Shown here one piece after another: positions 51,869-59,847 of a DNA stretch of 64,000 bases (position 1 is its first letter; each line of letters begins with the position of its first letter). Source of the stretch: Spirochaetales bacterium (GTDB lineage Bacteria > Spirochaetota > Spirochaetia > Sphaerochaetales > Sphaerochaetaceae); NCBI GenBank assembly GCA_017614375.1, contig JAGABZ010000002.1:1-64000 (forward strand). The letters run 5' to 3'. Under the pieces are notes generated by a model, which saw only the letters and a list, made by a program, of their open reading frames with translations, was not told the DNA's origin and did not search any database. The position numbers and the translations under genes are program-made.

Positions 51869-52468
51869 TTATCTGTTGAAAATCTTCTTTGCCAGAGCGA
51901 TGAAGTCGGACTGGGAATCGATGATTGTAAGCGGGATGTTGTACTTCGCCTTGATTTCGTCGAAACGTCCGTCGCTGTTTCCTCTCTTGACGACGATCAT
52001 CCACTCGGCGTTCGGGCAGATCAGGTCGATACAGCGCTCGTTGGCGTTGGTCGGGATTCCGGAGGCGCGCTTGTCCTGCTCCAGCAGCACGGCGACTATG
52101 GGAAGGTTGATTTCCTTGCACACTTCGACGACACGCTGCAGTCTCTGGATTTCGTCCTCAATGGTGATTCCGGAAGCTCCGAGACCTTTGTCGGTGGAGC
52201 CGATGATGACCATCAGACAGGAGTACTTGCGGGTCACAAGTTCGGGTCTCTCGGGCTCGGACTCATAGAAGTAATCGGTGTCCAGGATGATGGTCTTTGT
52301 CTGGCTGACCAGCAGACGGGCCAGCTTTCCGCCGGGTCCCTGTCCTGCGTTTGTGATCAGCATGGGCAGATCGTAATTCTTGATCGGATCGCCGGAAATC
52401 GCGGCGAAGGCCTGGGCTGAAAGGACGACAAGCAGCACCAGGACGGCTAACAGAAACTTCTTGCGCAT
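51869..52468 (-). CDS. Secreted DUF6305-like protein
   Basis: A 199-residue exported protein: signal peptide about 1-22 (LSAQAFA), then LPMLITNAGQGPGGKLARLLV, YSCLMVIIGSTDKGLGASGIT, LPIVAVLLEQDKRASG and CPNAEWMIVVKRGN, an alternating Rossmann-like fold. It resembles DUF6305; the repeated glycine loops (GQGPGGK; GSTDKGLG) look like a ligand site. First gene of the operon with the DctM-like permease, so a periplasmic substrate-handling role is likely. GGGGG lies 10 nt before the ATG. Confidence 0.7.
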   Translation of the reverse strand: MRKKFLLAVLVLLVVLSAQAFAAISGDPIKNYDLPMLITNAGQGPGGKLARLLVSQTKTIILDTDYFYESEPERPELVTRKYSCLMVIIGSTDKGLGASGITIEDEIQRLQRVVEVCKEINLPIVAVLLEQDKRASGIPTNANERCIDLICPNAEWMIVVKRGNSDGRFDEIKAKYNIPLTIIDSQSDFIALAKKIFNR

Positions 52469-52525
52469 ATTACAAGACCCCCTTGATGTACCAAAACTGA
52501 GCTTATTGAAACAGTTTTTCCCTTT

Positions 52526-52555
52526 GAAGGGATTCCGGTTTCCCGGGCTCCCTTC
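52526..52555 (-). promoter_or_regulatory. GAAA-tetraloop hairpin at the 5' end of the permease-operon mRNA
   Basis: Minus-strand GAAGGGA/TCCCTTC outer stem, a 2x2 internal loop, CCGG/CCGG inner stem and a GAAA loop. It begins at about +2 of the predicted transcript. Confidence 0.6.
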
Positions 52556-52562
52556 TCTTAAC

Positions 52563-52591
52563 ATTATCACACGAGTTCACCATGCCCGCAA
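52563..52591 (-). promoter_or_regulatory. Promoter of the DUF6305-permease-hydrolase-dipeptidase operon
   Basis: Minus-strand TTGCGG (52591-52586), 17-nt spacer, TGT-GATAAT extended -10 (52568-52563). Confidence 0.6.
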
Positions 52592-52710
52592 CCAAAAAAA
52601 AACAGTATCGGCGTTCCCGAAAAGATACCAAAAAGGAAGCGCCCCCGACGGGAACCGGAAGGTCCGCCGGGAAAGCGCTTCGAAGGGAAAAACAAAAGAA
52701 GCTTGACTGA
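52582..52710 (+). CDS. Possible 42-residue basic protein (doubtful)
   Basis: An open frame starting MPATKKKQYRRSRKD and ending REKQKKLD, with 17 Lys/Arg in 42 residues. It occupies the 432-nt gap between 52469 and 52900, which otherwise holds only two promoters and a hairpin. There is no ribosome site, and it overlaps the divergent operon promoter at its 5' end, so it may be chance. Confidence 0.2.
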   Translation: MPATKKKQYRRSRKDTKKEAPPTGTGRSAGKALRREKQKKLD

Positions 52711-52844
52711 ATTGCCTCTTTGCAGGGGATTGCCCGCCTGCAGTTACAACTTACACCGGATGGCCGCCTGGGAAAAAGCGTTCCGGGCGATTCTACATAT
52801 TTCTACACGGCCGTTTTCATCCGCCGGGGCGGTAATTGTTCAAC

Positions 52845-52873
52845 TTGCAAACCGCAAAGACAGCACTTATAAT
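52845..52873 (+). promoter_or_regulatory. Promoter of the aldolase gene
   Basis: TTGCAA (52845-52850), 17-nt spacer, perfect TATAAT (52868-52873), 27 nt before the ATG. Confidence 0.8.
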
Positions 52874-52900
52874 TCCGGACAGAGAAAAAAGGAGCTCTGC

Positions 52901-53758
52901 ATGGGACTTGTCACACTTGAATACGTATTGAGAAAGGCCCGCCTCGGAAAATACGCCGTCGGCGGATTCAACTTCTTCACCCTTGAGAACCTCCAGGGAA
53001 TAGCCGAGGGCGCCGCACGCCAGAACAGCCCGGTCATCGCCATGGCCTCAACCGGAGCCATGAAGTTGTTCGGAGAGAAGACCACCGCCGCCATCGCCCG
53101 GACCGTGGCGGAGGAGTACGGAGTCCAGATGGTTCTCCACCTCGACCACTGCACCGACATGGAGATCCTCAAGCGCTGCGTCGACAACGGGTTCACATCG
53201 GTAATGATCGATGCATCCTCCAAGGAGTATCAGGAAAACGTCGACATCACCGCCGAGGCAGTCGATTACGCCTCCAGATACGGCTGCTCCGTCGAAGCCG
53301 AGCTGGGACACGTCGGCGGAAAGGAAGACGACATCAGCGTCGACGAGCGCACAGCCATGTTCACCAAACCCGAAGAGGCCCTGAAGTTCGTCAAAGACAC
53401 CGGAATCGATGCCCTTGCCGTCGCCGTCGGAACCGTCCACGGTTTCTACAAGAGCGAGCCCAAGCTCGACTTCCCCCGCATCTCAGCCATACACGAGCTG
53501 ATTCCCGAGATGCCGCTGGTACTGCACGGGGGCACCGGAGTACCCGAGCCGGACTTCATCGAATCGATCCGCCGCGGAGTGTGCAAGATCAACATCGGCA
53601 CCGAGCTGAAATCCATCGGAGTCTACGAGACCTCGCGCCTGGCGTACCTCGAGGACAACGGACAGGACCCGCGCAAGGTCAGCAAGAAGGTCGTCAAGGC
53701 CTGTGCCGACATCGTCGCCCACAAACTGGAAGTATTCGGAAGCGTGGGCAAGGCCTGA
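52901..53758 (+). CDS. Class II fructose-bisphosphate (or tagatose-bisphosphate) aldolase
   Basis: A 285-residue zinc aldolase: AVGGFNFFTLENLQGI start, VLHLDHCTDME with the catalytic Asp and metal His, VEAELGHVGGKEDD, VGTVHGFYKSEPKLDF (metal His) and VLHGGTGVPE (third His). Length fits the short class IIb group. The usual LDHG is LDHC. It gives the triose step of glycolysis alongside pfp. GGAG precedes ATG 52901; the frame extends upstream to 52703 but lacks promoter support. Confidence 0.93.
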   Translation: MGLVTLEYVLRKARLGKYAVGGFNFFTLENLQGIAEGAARQNSPVIAMASTGAMKLFGEKTTAAIARTVAEEYGVQMVLHLDHCTDMEILKRCVDNGFTSVMIDASSKEYQENVDITAEAVDYASRYGCSVEAELGHVGGKEDDISVDERTAMFTKPEEALKFVKDTGIDALAVAVGTVHGFYKSEPKLDFPRISAIHELIPEMPLVLHGGTGVPEPDFIESIRRGVCKINIGTELKSIGVYETSRLAYLEDNGQDPRKVSKKVVKACADIVAHKLEVFGSVGKA

Positions 53759-53794
53759 CCGTCCCCCGCCGGACAGAACGCAACGTGATAAAGA

Positions 53795-53827
53795 AGAGGG
53801 ACCGCAGCGTGGCGGTCCCTCGTTTTG
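53795..53827. terminator. Terminator between the aldolase gene and the ABC operon
   Basis: AGGGACCGC/GCGGTCCCT stem with a 6-nt loop, followed by CGTTTTG on the plus strand and CTTCTTT on the minus strand. Confidence 0.85.
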
Positions 53828-53847
53828 TGTCTGACAGGCAGTGAGAA

Positions 53848-54957
53848 TCAGAGAGGAGTTACCCTTCCCCTTCCGACGTTCTTTCCGGTCTGCTTGTCGA
53901 ACAGGATGATTCCGTCGCCCTCGATGGAGAAGTTCATGTCGCTGTTGAGCTTGTAGTCGACGTTTCCGAACTTGACCGAGGTGAGGATGAAACCGTCGAC
54001 ATCCAGCTTGACCGTCGTCTCCATACCGGCAGGCAGGGTTCCGTAGATCTTCGCCTGTCCCTCGCCCTCCTCCAGACGGACGAACTCCGGGCGAACGCCG
54101 ACGACGGCCTCTGCGCCGATTTCTCCGATCGGCCTGGCGGCCTCAAAGGCAAATCTGCGGCCGAAGAACTCAACAGTGGCCTTTGCCCCGTCGGCCGAGA
54201 CAAGTTTTGCCGGGATGAAGTTCATCGATGGATTTCCGACGAAGTCGGCGACGAAGAGGTTGGCCGGGTTGGAATAGGTTTCCATCGGCGGGTCGAACTG
54301 CTGAAGGATGCCGTTCTTGATCAGGCAGATCCTCGAGGAGAGGGTCATGGCCTCCAACTGGTCGTGGGTGACGTAGACAAAGGTCGAGTCGGTGTCGGTG
54401 TGCAGCCTCTTGAGCTCGATGCGCATCTCCAGCCTCAGCTTGGCGTCGAGATTGGAAAGCGGCTCGTCCATGAACAGAACCTTGGGCCTGGGGGCCAGGG
54501 TACGGGCGATGGCGACACGCTGCTGCTGTCCTCCGGAGAGCTCGGACGGATAACGCTTGTCGAACTCCTCGATCTTGAGCATCTGGAGCATCTCCTTGAC
54601 ACGGGCCTCAATCTGGGGCTTGGGCCACTTGAGGTTCTCAAGTCCGAAGGCGATGTTCTGGTGGACCGTCATGTGCGGCCAGAGGGCGTAGTTCTGGAAA
54701 AGGAAACCGATGTCGCGCTTTGAGGGCGAGAGGTTTATCTGCTTTTCCGAGTCGAACACCACGGTGTCTCCGATGGTGATGCGGCCCTCGGTCGGGGTCT
54801 CGAGTCCGGCGATCATTCTCAGCGTGGTGGTCTTTCCGCAGCCGGAAGGACCGAGGAGAATGATGAACTCGCGGTCTTCGATGACCATGTTCAGGTCTTC
54901 GACCGCTGTGAATTTCTGGAATCTTTTGGATACATGTTCAAGTACGATCTTCGGCAT
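53848..54957 (-). CDS. ABC importer ATP-binding protein (MalK/PotA/FbpC-like)
   Basis: A 369-residue ATPase: Walker A GPSGCGKTT (about 36-44), Q-loop FLFQNYALWPHMTV, signature LSGGQQQRVAIARTL, Walker B VLFMDEPLSNLD, His loop VTHDQLEAM, and a C-terminal TOBE/OB regulatory domain (VGVRPEFVRL). It energises uptake by the two-domain permease next door. ATG follows the permease stop by 1 nt. Confidence 0.95.
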   Translation of the reverse strand: MPKIVLEHVSKRFQKFTAVEDLNMVIEDREFIILLGPSGCGKTTTLRMIAGLETPTEGRITIGDTVVFDSEKQINLSPSKRDIGFLFQNYALWPHMTVHQNIAFGLENLKWPKPQIEARVKEMLQMLKIEEFDKRYPSELSGGQQQRVAIARTLAPRPKVLFMDEPLSNLDAKLRLEMRIELKRLHTDTDSTFVYVTHDQLEAMTLSSRICLIKNGILQQFDPPMETYSNPANLFVADFVGNPSMNFIPAKLVSADGAKATVEFFGRRFAFEAARPIGEIGAEAVVGVRPEFVRLEEGEGQAKIYGTLPAGMETTVKLDVDGFILTSVKFGNVDYKLNSDMNFSIEGDGIILFDKQTGKNVGRGRVTPL

Positions 54958-54958
54958 A

Positions 54959-56806
54959 TCAGTTTCCTCCCACTCCCTTGTCGATGCTTGCTCCGGTCAG
55001 CTTGTTGACGATGAACTGGATAACCAGGACAACGATGATTATCAGCAGGTTGACCGCGTTGCTGGACTGCGAAAGTCCTGTCCTGCTGTATTCCTGCAGC
55101 ATGCTGGTCGCCAATGTCTTGAAGCTCGGAACGAGCAGTACGAAGAGCGACAGTTCCCTCATGCAGGAGATGAACGGCAGCAGGTAGCCGCTGATGAAGC
55201 TGGCCTTCTGGATCGGGAACAGGATCTTTGTCATCCTCCTGATCCAGGGCACGCCGATGACGATGGCCGCTTCCTCGATTTCACCGGAGAGCTGCAGCAT
55301 TGCGCTGGTGCCCGTCCTGGATGCGAACGGCATGAACTTGATCGAGCCTACCATGATCAGAATCAGGAACGAGCCGTCCAGCCAGGTAAAGCCCTTGGTG
55401 TAGGACAGGGCCAGATAGACGGCACCGAAGCTCATCGACGGAATCAGATACGGCAGGAAGGCCAGGTTGGAAACCATCGAGGCAGCCCTGCTTCCCCTCT
55501 TGCGGGCCACCGCGTAACCGATGAGGATTCCGAAGGTTCCGGCCACGCCGGCGACGATCAGCGACAGCAGCAGGCTCCGGCCGAGTGCACTCCACATGAA
55601 CGCGCTGCGCAGGATTCCGACGGTGTCGCCCTTGTTGCTTCCCTCAAACGGCTCGGCGGAGAACCAGTAGCGCAGAGTCAGCGTCGAGAAGTCTCCGGGA
55701 ACCTCGAGCAGGCTTTCGGCGGCGAACGAGAGCAGCGGCACGATGGCAAAGAAAGCCACCAGGATCAGCAGGAAAACCGCCAGAGGCTTCCGGGCCTTGC
55801 CCAGTTTGACCAGGGAAACCTGACCGGATTTTCCGGTTACCGTGGTGAAAGACTTGCGGCTGCCGGTGATCTTGTTGTTCGCCATGAGGATGGCAATCGA
55901 GAACAGCATCAGGATGATGGCCAGAACATAGCCCTGCCCCTTTGTCATGCCGTTGTTGAGCAGGCTGCGCATCTGGATGGAAATGGCGATGAAGTTGTTT
56001 CCGCCCTTGATCGAGCTCTTGTTGAGGAAGAACGGAACGGTGAAGCTGCTTATGGAGCTTGAGAACACCAGCAGAACCGTCGAGACCAAAGCCGGCATGA
56101 CGATCGGCAGGGTAACCCTGTAGAGAATCTTGAAGCGGCTGGCCTTGAGAACGGTGGCAGCCTCCTCAAGGTTGGCGTCCATGTTGCGCAGGATACCTCC
56201 GATGAGAATGTAGGCAAAGGGCGCGTAGTGGAGTCCCAGGGCCATGGCGCAGGGGAAAAGCCCGTAGACCATCGACTCGGGAACGCAGATTCCGGTCAGC
56301 GCCTCAAGCATGCCTTTGCCGGCGTTGATCGAGGTGTTCTTGAAGAAGTTCTCCCAGAACATTGCCATCGACCAGCTGGGCATTATGTACGGAAACACGA
56401 ATACCGTTGACAGGAACTTCTTGAAGGGCAGGTCGCTGCGGGTGATGAACCACGCCACTACTCCCCCGAAGAGCACCGCCACGAAGCAGGCAAGCAGGGC
56501 CATCAGGGTGGACTGGTACAGGGGTTCCCAGAATGCCGTCAGGGCGTAATGGTACTCCTTGCTCGTCAGCAGTTCGACCCAATGGTGGAATGTGAAATCG
56601 CCGTCCTCGACCGGATTGTCAAAGGTTGAAACGTACACGGCCTCCTGGTTTCCGTTGATCTTGAAAGAGCCCAGCAGCAGGGTGCTCAGCGGCAGGACGA
56701 CCGTCAGAACCAGGATTACGAGGAAGACGACTGTAATAATGTTCGCCGGTTTGGAGAAATAGGTCCTGAACCTGTTCCCGACCGGGCTAATGGTCTTTTC
56801 AGCCAT
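54959..56806 (-). CDS. Two-domain ABC importer permease (FbpB/ThiP-like)
   Basis: A 615-residue permease with two fused BPD-transport domains, about twelve helices. EAA loops are visible in both halves: DANLEEAATVLKASRFKILYRVTLP (first, near residue 215) and SGEIEEAAIVIGVPWIRRMTKILFP (second, near 520). This architecture is typical of ferric-iron, thiamine and 2-aminoethylphosphonate importers. Two in-frame ATGs, 56812 and 56806, lie behind GGGAG; the second has the better spacing. Confidence 0.92.
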   Translation of the reverse strand: MAEKTISPVGNRFRTYFSKPANIITVVFLVILVLTVVLPLSTLLLGSFKINGNQEAVYVSTFDNPVEDGDFTFHHWVELLTSKEYHYALTAFWEPLYQSTLMALLACFVAVLFGGVVAWFITRSDLPFKKFLSTVFVFPYIMPSWSMAMFWENFFKNTSINAGKGMLEALTGICVPESMVYGLFPCAMALGLHYAPFAYILIGGILRNMDANLEEAATVLKASRFKILYRVTLPIVMPALVSTVLLVFSSSISSFTVPFFLNKSSIKGGNNFIAISIQMRSLLNNGMTKGQGYVLAIILMLFSIAILMANNKITGSRKSFTTVTGKSGQVSLVKLGKARKPLAVFLLILVAFFAIVPLLSFAAESLLEVPGDFSTLTLRYWFSAEPFEGSNKGDTVGILRSAFMWSALGRSLLLSLIVAGVAGTFGILIGYAVARKRGSRAASMVSNLAFLPYLIPSMSFGAVYLALSYTKGFTWLDGSFLILIMVGSIKFMPFASRTGTSAMLQLSGEIEEAAIVIGVPWIRRMTKILFPIQKASFISGYLLPFISCMRELSLFVLLVPSFKTLATSMLQEYSRTGLSQSSNAVNLLIIIVVLVIQFIVNKLTGASIDKGVGGN

Positions 56807-56824
56807 TATCATTATCTCCCTTTA

Positions 56825-56850
56825 CGAAAAAAGGGGGCGTTTCCGCCCCC
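56825..56850 (-). terminator. Terminator-like hairpin between binding-protein and permease genes
   Basis: Minus-strand GGGGGCG/CGCCCCC stem with a 4-nt GAAA-type loop and TTTTTT. It limits read-through from binding protein to permease, a common arrangement in ABC importer operons. Confidence 0.85.
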
Positions 56851-56864
56851 CGTGTATATAAGGT

Positions 56865-57938
56865 TTACTTTCCGGCCAGAGCCATGTTGATGAACTTGAC
56901 GACGCTGGCGTAGGACTGGTCGATATACTGGACGTCCTCGACGACGCACAACTTCTTCCATTCGGCCAGGGCGGGGTCGCCGTCGACCGACGGGATGTTG
57001 GAGTTGGAGGAGTAGTATCCGAGGATTCCGCCCCATCCGGCTTTGTAGCCTTCGGCGGAGTGGATGTACTTGATGAACAGACAGGCGGTGTACGGGAGCT
57101 TGGCCGTGACGGGAATCAGGGTCCACATGTTGTACACGAATCCGTTGAAGCCCTCGATCTGGTTGTTCCAACCGCCGGCGGTGACGGTCTTGGTGTAGTA
57201 GTCGTCGGTGTCCTTGTAGGTGTCCTTGTAGTACTCGTAGTCCTTGAGCTTGCACAGTCCGGCGAAGATAATTCTGCCGTCGGCGGCGTAGTTCTTCAGG
57301 CCCTTGATCTCACTGGAGTCCGAGCTGTGCCAGTAGCCGACGTTCTGGATGAATTCCTTGACGAACTTGTAGCCGATGTTGACGTAGTTCGGATCCTCTT
57401 CGTAGTCCTTTCCGAAGTAGCTCTTGTAGGCGGCCTTGAGTCTCTCGCAGGAGCTCGGGCTGGTCAGCATGATAAGGAAGCTCATGTTGATGTCCTCTCC
57501 GAGCGGGTTCTGGTAGGAGACGTTGTGCAGGCCCTTGAGGGAAACGCCGTCGACTCCGGTCATCTGCCAGACGTTCTTCAGCTGCTCGGTTCCGACCGTG
57601 GTGTTGTCGTAGATAAAGACCTTGTTGAAGGTGACTCCGACCAGCGGGTTCTTGTCCTCGTCGGCAATCTTGATGTCGGCGTCGGACGGGTCATAGCTGA
57701 GCAGGAAGTTGGTGTCGAGCATGGCGTTCTTGAGGAACGAGGCATCCTGGATCATGACGAAGTCGGCGATGTAGGCGTTGGCCTTCTGGGCTGCGATCAG
57801 CTTGGGCTGGTACTCTGAACCCTTCTTGGAGTTGTAGGCGACTCTTCCGGCTGCCCATTCGTATTTCTTCTCGAACGCGGCGAGGGCCTTCTTGATTCCG
57901 GAGGTGAGAGAGTCGGCGTTGAAGGTCAGGTCTTGCAC
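56865..57938 (-). CDS. ABC substrate-binding protein lacking its signal peptide (5'-truncated)
   Basis: The readable frame encodes 357 residues from a GTG at 57938. The body (SGIKKALAAFEKKYEWAAGRVAYN, AYIADFVMIQDASFL, and GWGGILGYYSSNSNIPSV) fits extracellular solute-binding proteins, and the permease and ATPase follow. But it begins inside the mature domain, VQDLTFNADSL, with no signal peptide; the frame meets TAG about 40 nt upstream with no ATG and no ribosome site. The GTG lies inside the his promoter-operator. The 5' end appears lost or replaced, so it may be a pseudogene. Confidence 0.7.
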   Translation of the reverse strand: MQDLTFNADSLTSGIKKALAAFEKKYEWAAGRVAYNSKKGSEYQPKLIAAQKANAYIADFVMIQDASFLKNAMLDTNFLLSYDPSDADIKIADEDKNPLVGVTFNKVFIYDNTTVGTEQLKNVWQMTGVDGVSLKGLHNVSYQNPLGEDINMSFLIMLTSPSSCERLKAAYKSYFGKDYEEDPNYVNIGYKFVKEFIQNVGYWHSSDSSEIKGLKNYAADGRIIFAGLCKLKDYEYYKDTYKDTDDYYTKTVTAGGWNNQIEGFNGFVYNMWTLIPVTAKLPYTACLFIKYIHSAEGYKAGWGGILGYYSSNSNIPSVDGDPALAEWKKLCVVEDVQYIDQSYASVVKFINMALAGK

Positions 57939-57960
57939 TTTAATATGATAAAGTGATAAT
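57933..57960 (+). promoter_or_regulatory. Promoter of the his operon
   Basis: TTGCAC (57933-57938), 16-nt spacer, GATAAT (57955-57960), 30 nt before the yerC ATG. Confidence 0.6.
57936..57955. promoter_or_regulatory. Palindromic operator in the his promoter
   Basis: Perfect inverted repeat CACTTTA-6 nt-TAAAGTG spanning the -35 to -10 spacer. Position suggests repression, most simply by the YerC product of the first gene. Confidence 0.6.
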
Positions 57961-57989
57961 GTGATAGCACGCTAACACGGGAGGCGGAT

Positions 57990-58292
57990 ATGACGTACAG
58001 AAACGAAGCGACGGATTTGTTGTTCAGGGCCATCGGACTGCTTGAGTCGGACGAAGAGTGTGCGGCTTTCCTGGAGGACCTGTGCACCATCAGGGAGATT
58101 CAGGACATGGCCCAGCGTCTGCAGACGGCAATCCTGCTCTCCGAGGGGCGCAACTACCAGACCATCTCCTCCCGGGCGGGGGTGAGCACCGCCACGATCA
58201 GCAGGGTATCCCGGGCGCTGAATTACGGAAGCGGCGGATACGGCCTGGTAATCGGGAAGCTTGTTTCACAGGGAGAGGGCGATGAGAATTGA
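57990..58292 (+). CDS. yerC: YerC/TrpR-related regulator (HisR-like)
   Basis: A 100-residue DNA-binding protein of the YerC/YecD family, related to the Trp repressor. Seen: LLESDEECAAFLEDLCTIREIQDMAQRL and a helix-turn-helix NYQTISSRAGVSTATISRVSRAL. In other bacteria YerC (HisR) genes stand near his genes and repress them in response to histidine. GGGAGG precedes the ATG. The stop overlaps the hisZG start by 11 nt. Confidence 0.9.
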   Translation: MTYRNEATDLLFRAIGLLESDEECAAFLEDLCTIREIQDMAQRLQTAILLSEGRNYQTISSRAGVSTATISRVSRALNYGSGGYGLVIGKLVSQGEGDEN

Positions 58293-59847
58293 CGACGCGG
58301 TTCTGGCACCGGGGGAAAAACTGGCGCTCGGGCTCAGGCAGCTGTACCTGGACAGAGGCTACCTCCCCTACCGGATGGGAAAATTCGAGGAGTACGATTT
58401 CTACGCCCGACACAAGGACTTTCTGGTTTCGGACAATGTTCTGACCTTCACCGACACCGACGGGAAGCTTCTGGCGCTCAAGCCGGACGTGACACTTTCG
58501 TTGATCCGAAACCTTTCCGACGAGCCCGACAAGGTCAGGCGGTTCTTTTACAACGAAAACGTCTACAGGGTGAGCAAGGGCACCGGCTCTTTCGGCGAAA
58601 TCATGCAGTCGGGTGTCGAGTGCCTGGGAAAGGTGGGCACGGCGGAAGTCGCCGGCGTGATTGATCTGGCCTGCGAAAGCCTGGAAATGATAAGCCCGCG
58701 GTCCTTGCTTTGCATCTGTCCGCTGGGGCTGGTCGAGGCGCTTGTGAGGCAGACCGGAGCCGACGACGGTACCGCGGGTGCGCTGATTTCGGCCCTCTCG
58801 CGCCGCCAGAGCGCCGGGATGAAGAAGATCTGCGATGAGAACGGACTGGATTACACGATTCTTCAGGGGCTGACGGGCAACCCGGTCGGCCTGAAAGAGG
58901 CCTCTGCGCTGATCGAACGCCGGGCCGCCTCAGGTGACGGGGCCGTCCGTGATCAGGCCCGGGAAACTGCCGGCCTTATCCGTATCCTGGAGACAGGAAA
59001 ACGGGCGGCGATGATACGGGTCGATTTTTCCGCCGTGGCCGACGGGGCTTACTACAACGGCACCGTATTCAGCGGCTTTGTGCCGGGTGTCCCGGAGGCG
59101 GTGCTTTCGGGTGGCCGGTACGACAACCTGATGGTCAAGCTTTCACGCCGCTCCAGGGCTGTGGGCTTTGCGGTTTACACCGACAGACTCGCCCGGGCTC
59201 CTTTGGCCGCGACAGCGGATGACACGCTGAGTATCGCCCTGCCGAAGGGAAGGCTCGGAGAGGAGGTCTACTCCCTCTTTGAAAAAGCCGGATACGGCTG
59301 CGGCACTCTCAATCCGGACAGCAGGGCGCTGATTCTGGAGAACCCTGAGCACAGGGTGCGGTTCTTCTGGGTCAAGCCCTCGGATGTGGCGGTGTACGTC
59401 GAGCGCGGGGCGGCCGACCTGGGGGTCACCGGACAGGACATAATAATGGAGTACAAGCCGGACGTGTATGAGCTGTTGGATCTGAACGTCGGAAAGTGCA
59501 CCCTTGCCGTTGCCGCCCCGGACGGCTGGCAGGACAACCGCGAAGGAACCCTCAGGGTGGCCACCAAGTTCCCGTCGGCGGCCCGCTCGTTTTTCCGCAG
59601 CCGGGGACGGGACATCGACATCATCAGGCTCAACGGCTCAATTGAGCTGGCTCCTCTGCTGGGGCTGTCGGACGTAATCGTCGATATCGTACAGACCGGC
59701 ACAACGCTTAAGGAGAATTCGATGTCCGTTGTTGAGAAAATCGCCCCGTTAAGCGCACGGCTCACGGCCAACAAGGCATCGTTCCGGTTCAAATCGGAAT
59801 CGGTAAAGAGTTTGGTCGCCGCCCTTGTGGAGGAGGTGCCCGTATGA
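58282..59847 (+). CDS. hisZG: Fused HisZ-HisG ATP phosphoribosyltransferase
   Basis: A 521-residue fusion. Residues 1 to about 303 are HisZ, a catalytically inactive HisRS-like regulatory chain (KPDVTLSLIRNL, RRFFYNENVYR, LSGGRYDNL). About 314-521 are the short form HisG (DTLSIALPKGRLGEEVY, VTGQDIIME, the PRPP loop DIVQTGTTL). The linker is about ten residues. HisG catalyses the first step of histidine synthesis, and the short form normally needs separate HisZ. ATG 58282 has GGGAGAGG upstream and overlaps yerC. Confidence 0.93.
   Translation: MRIDDAVLAPGEKLALGLRQLYLDRGYLPYRMGKFEEYDFYARHKDFLVSDNVLTFTDTDGKLLALKPDVTLSLIRNLSDEPDKVRRFFYNENVYRVSKGTGSFGEIMQSGVECLGKVGTAEVAGVIDLACESLEMISPRSLLCICPLGLVEALVRQTGADDGTAGALISALSRRQSAGMKKICDENGLDYTILQGLTGNPVGLKEASALIERRAASGDGAVRDQARETAGLIRILETGKRAAMIRVDFSAVADGAYYNGTVFSGFVPGVPEAVLSGGRYDNLMVKLSRRSRAVGFAVYTDRLARAPLAATADDTLSIALPKGRLGEEVYSLFEKAGYGCGTLNPDSRALILENPEHRVRFFWVKPSDVAVYVERGAADLGVTGQDIIMEYKPDVYELLDLNVGKCTLAVAAPDGWQDNREGTLRVATKFPSAARSFFRSRGRDIDIIRLNGSIELAPLLGLSDVIVDIVQTGTTLKENSMSVVEKIAPLSARLTANKASFRFKSESVKSLVAALVEEVPV

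Noticed and set aside
52380-52706. 108-codon frame overlapping the DUF6305-like gene start
   Set aside because: It begins inside the antisense of a real gene and has mixed composition; not supported.
57990-58292. Signal-peptide exon for the truncated binding protein on the opposite strand of yerC
   Set aside because: A hydrophobic antisense frame exists there, but it is in another frame and stops before joining the binding-protein sequence.
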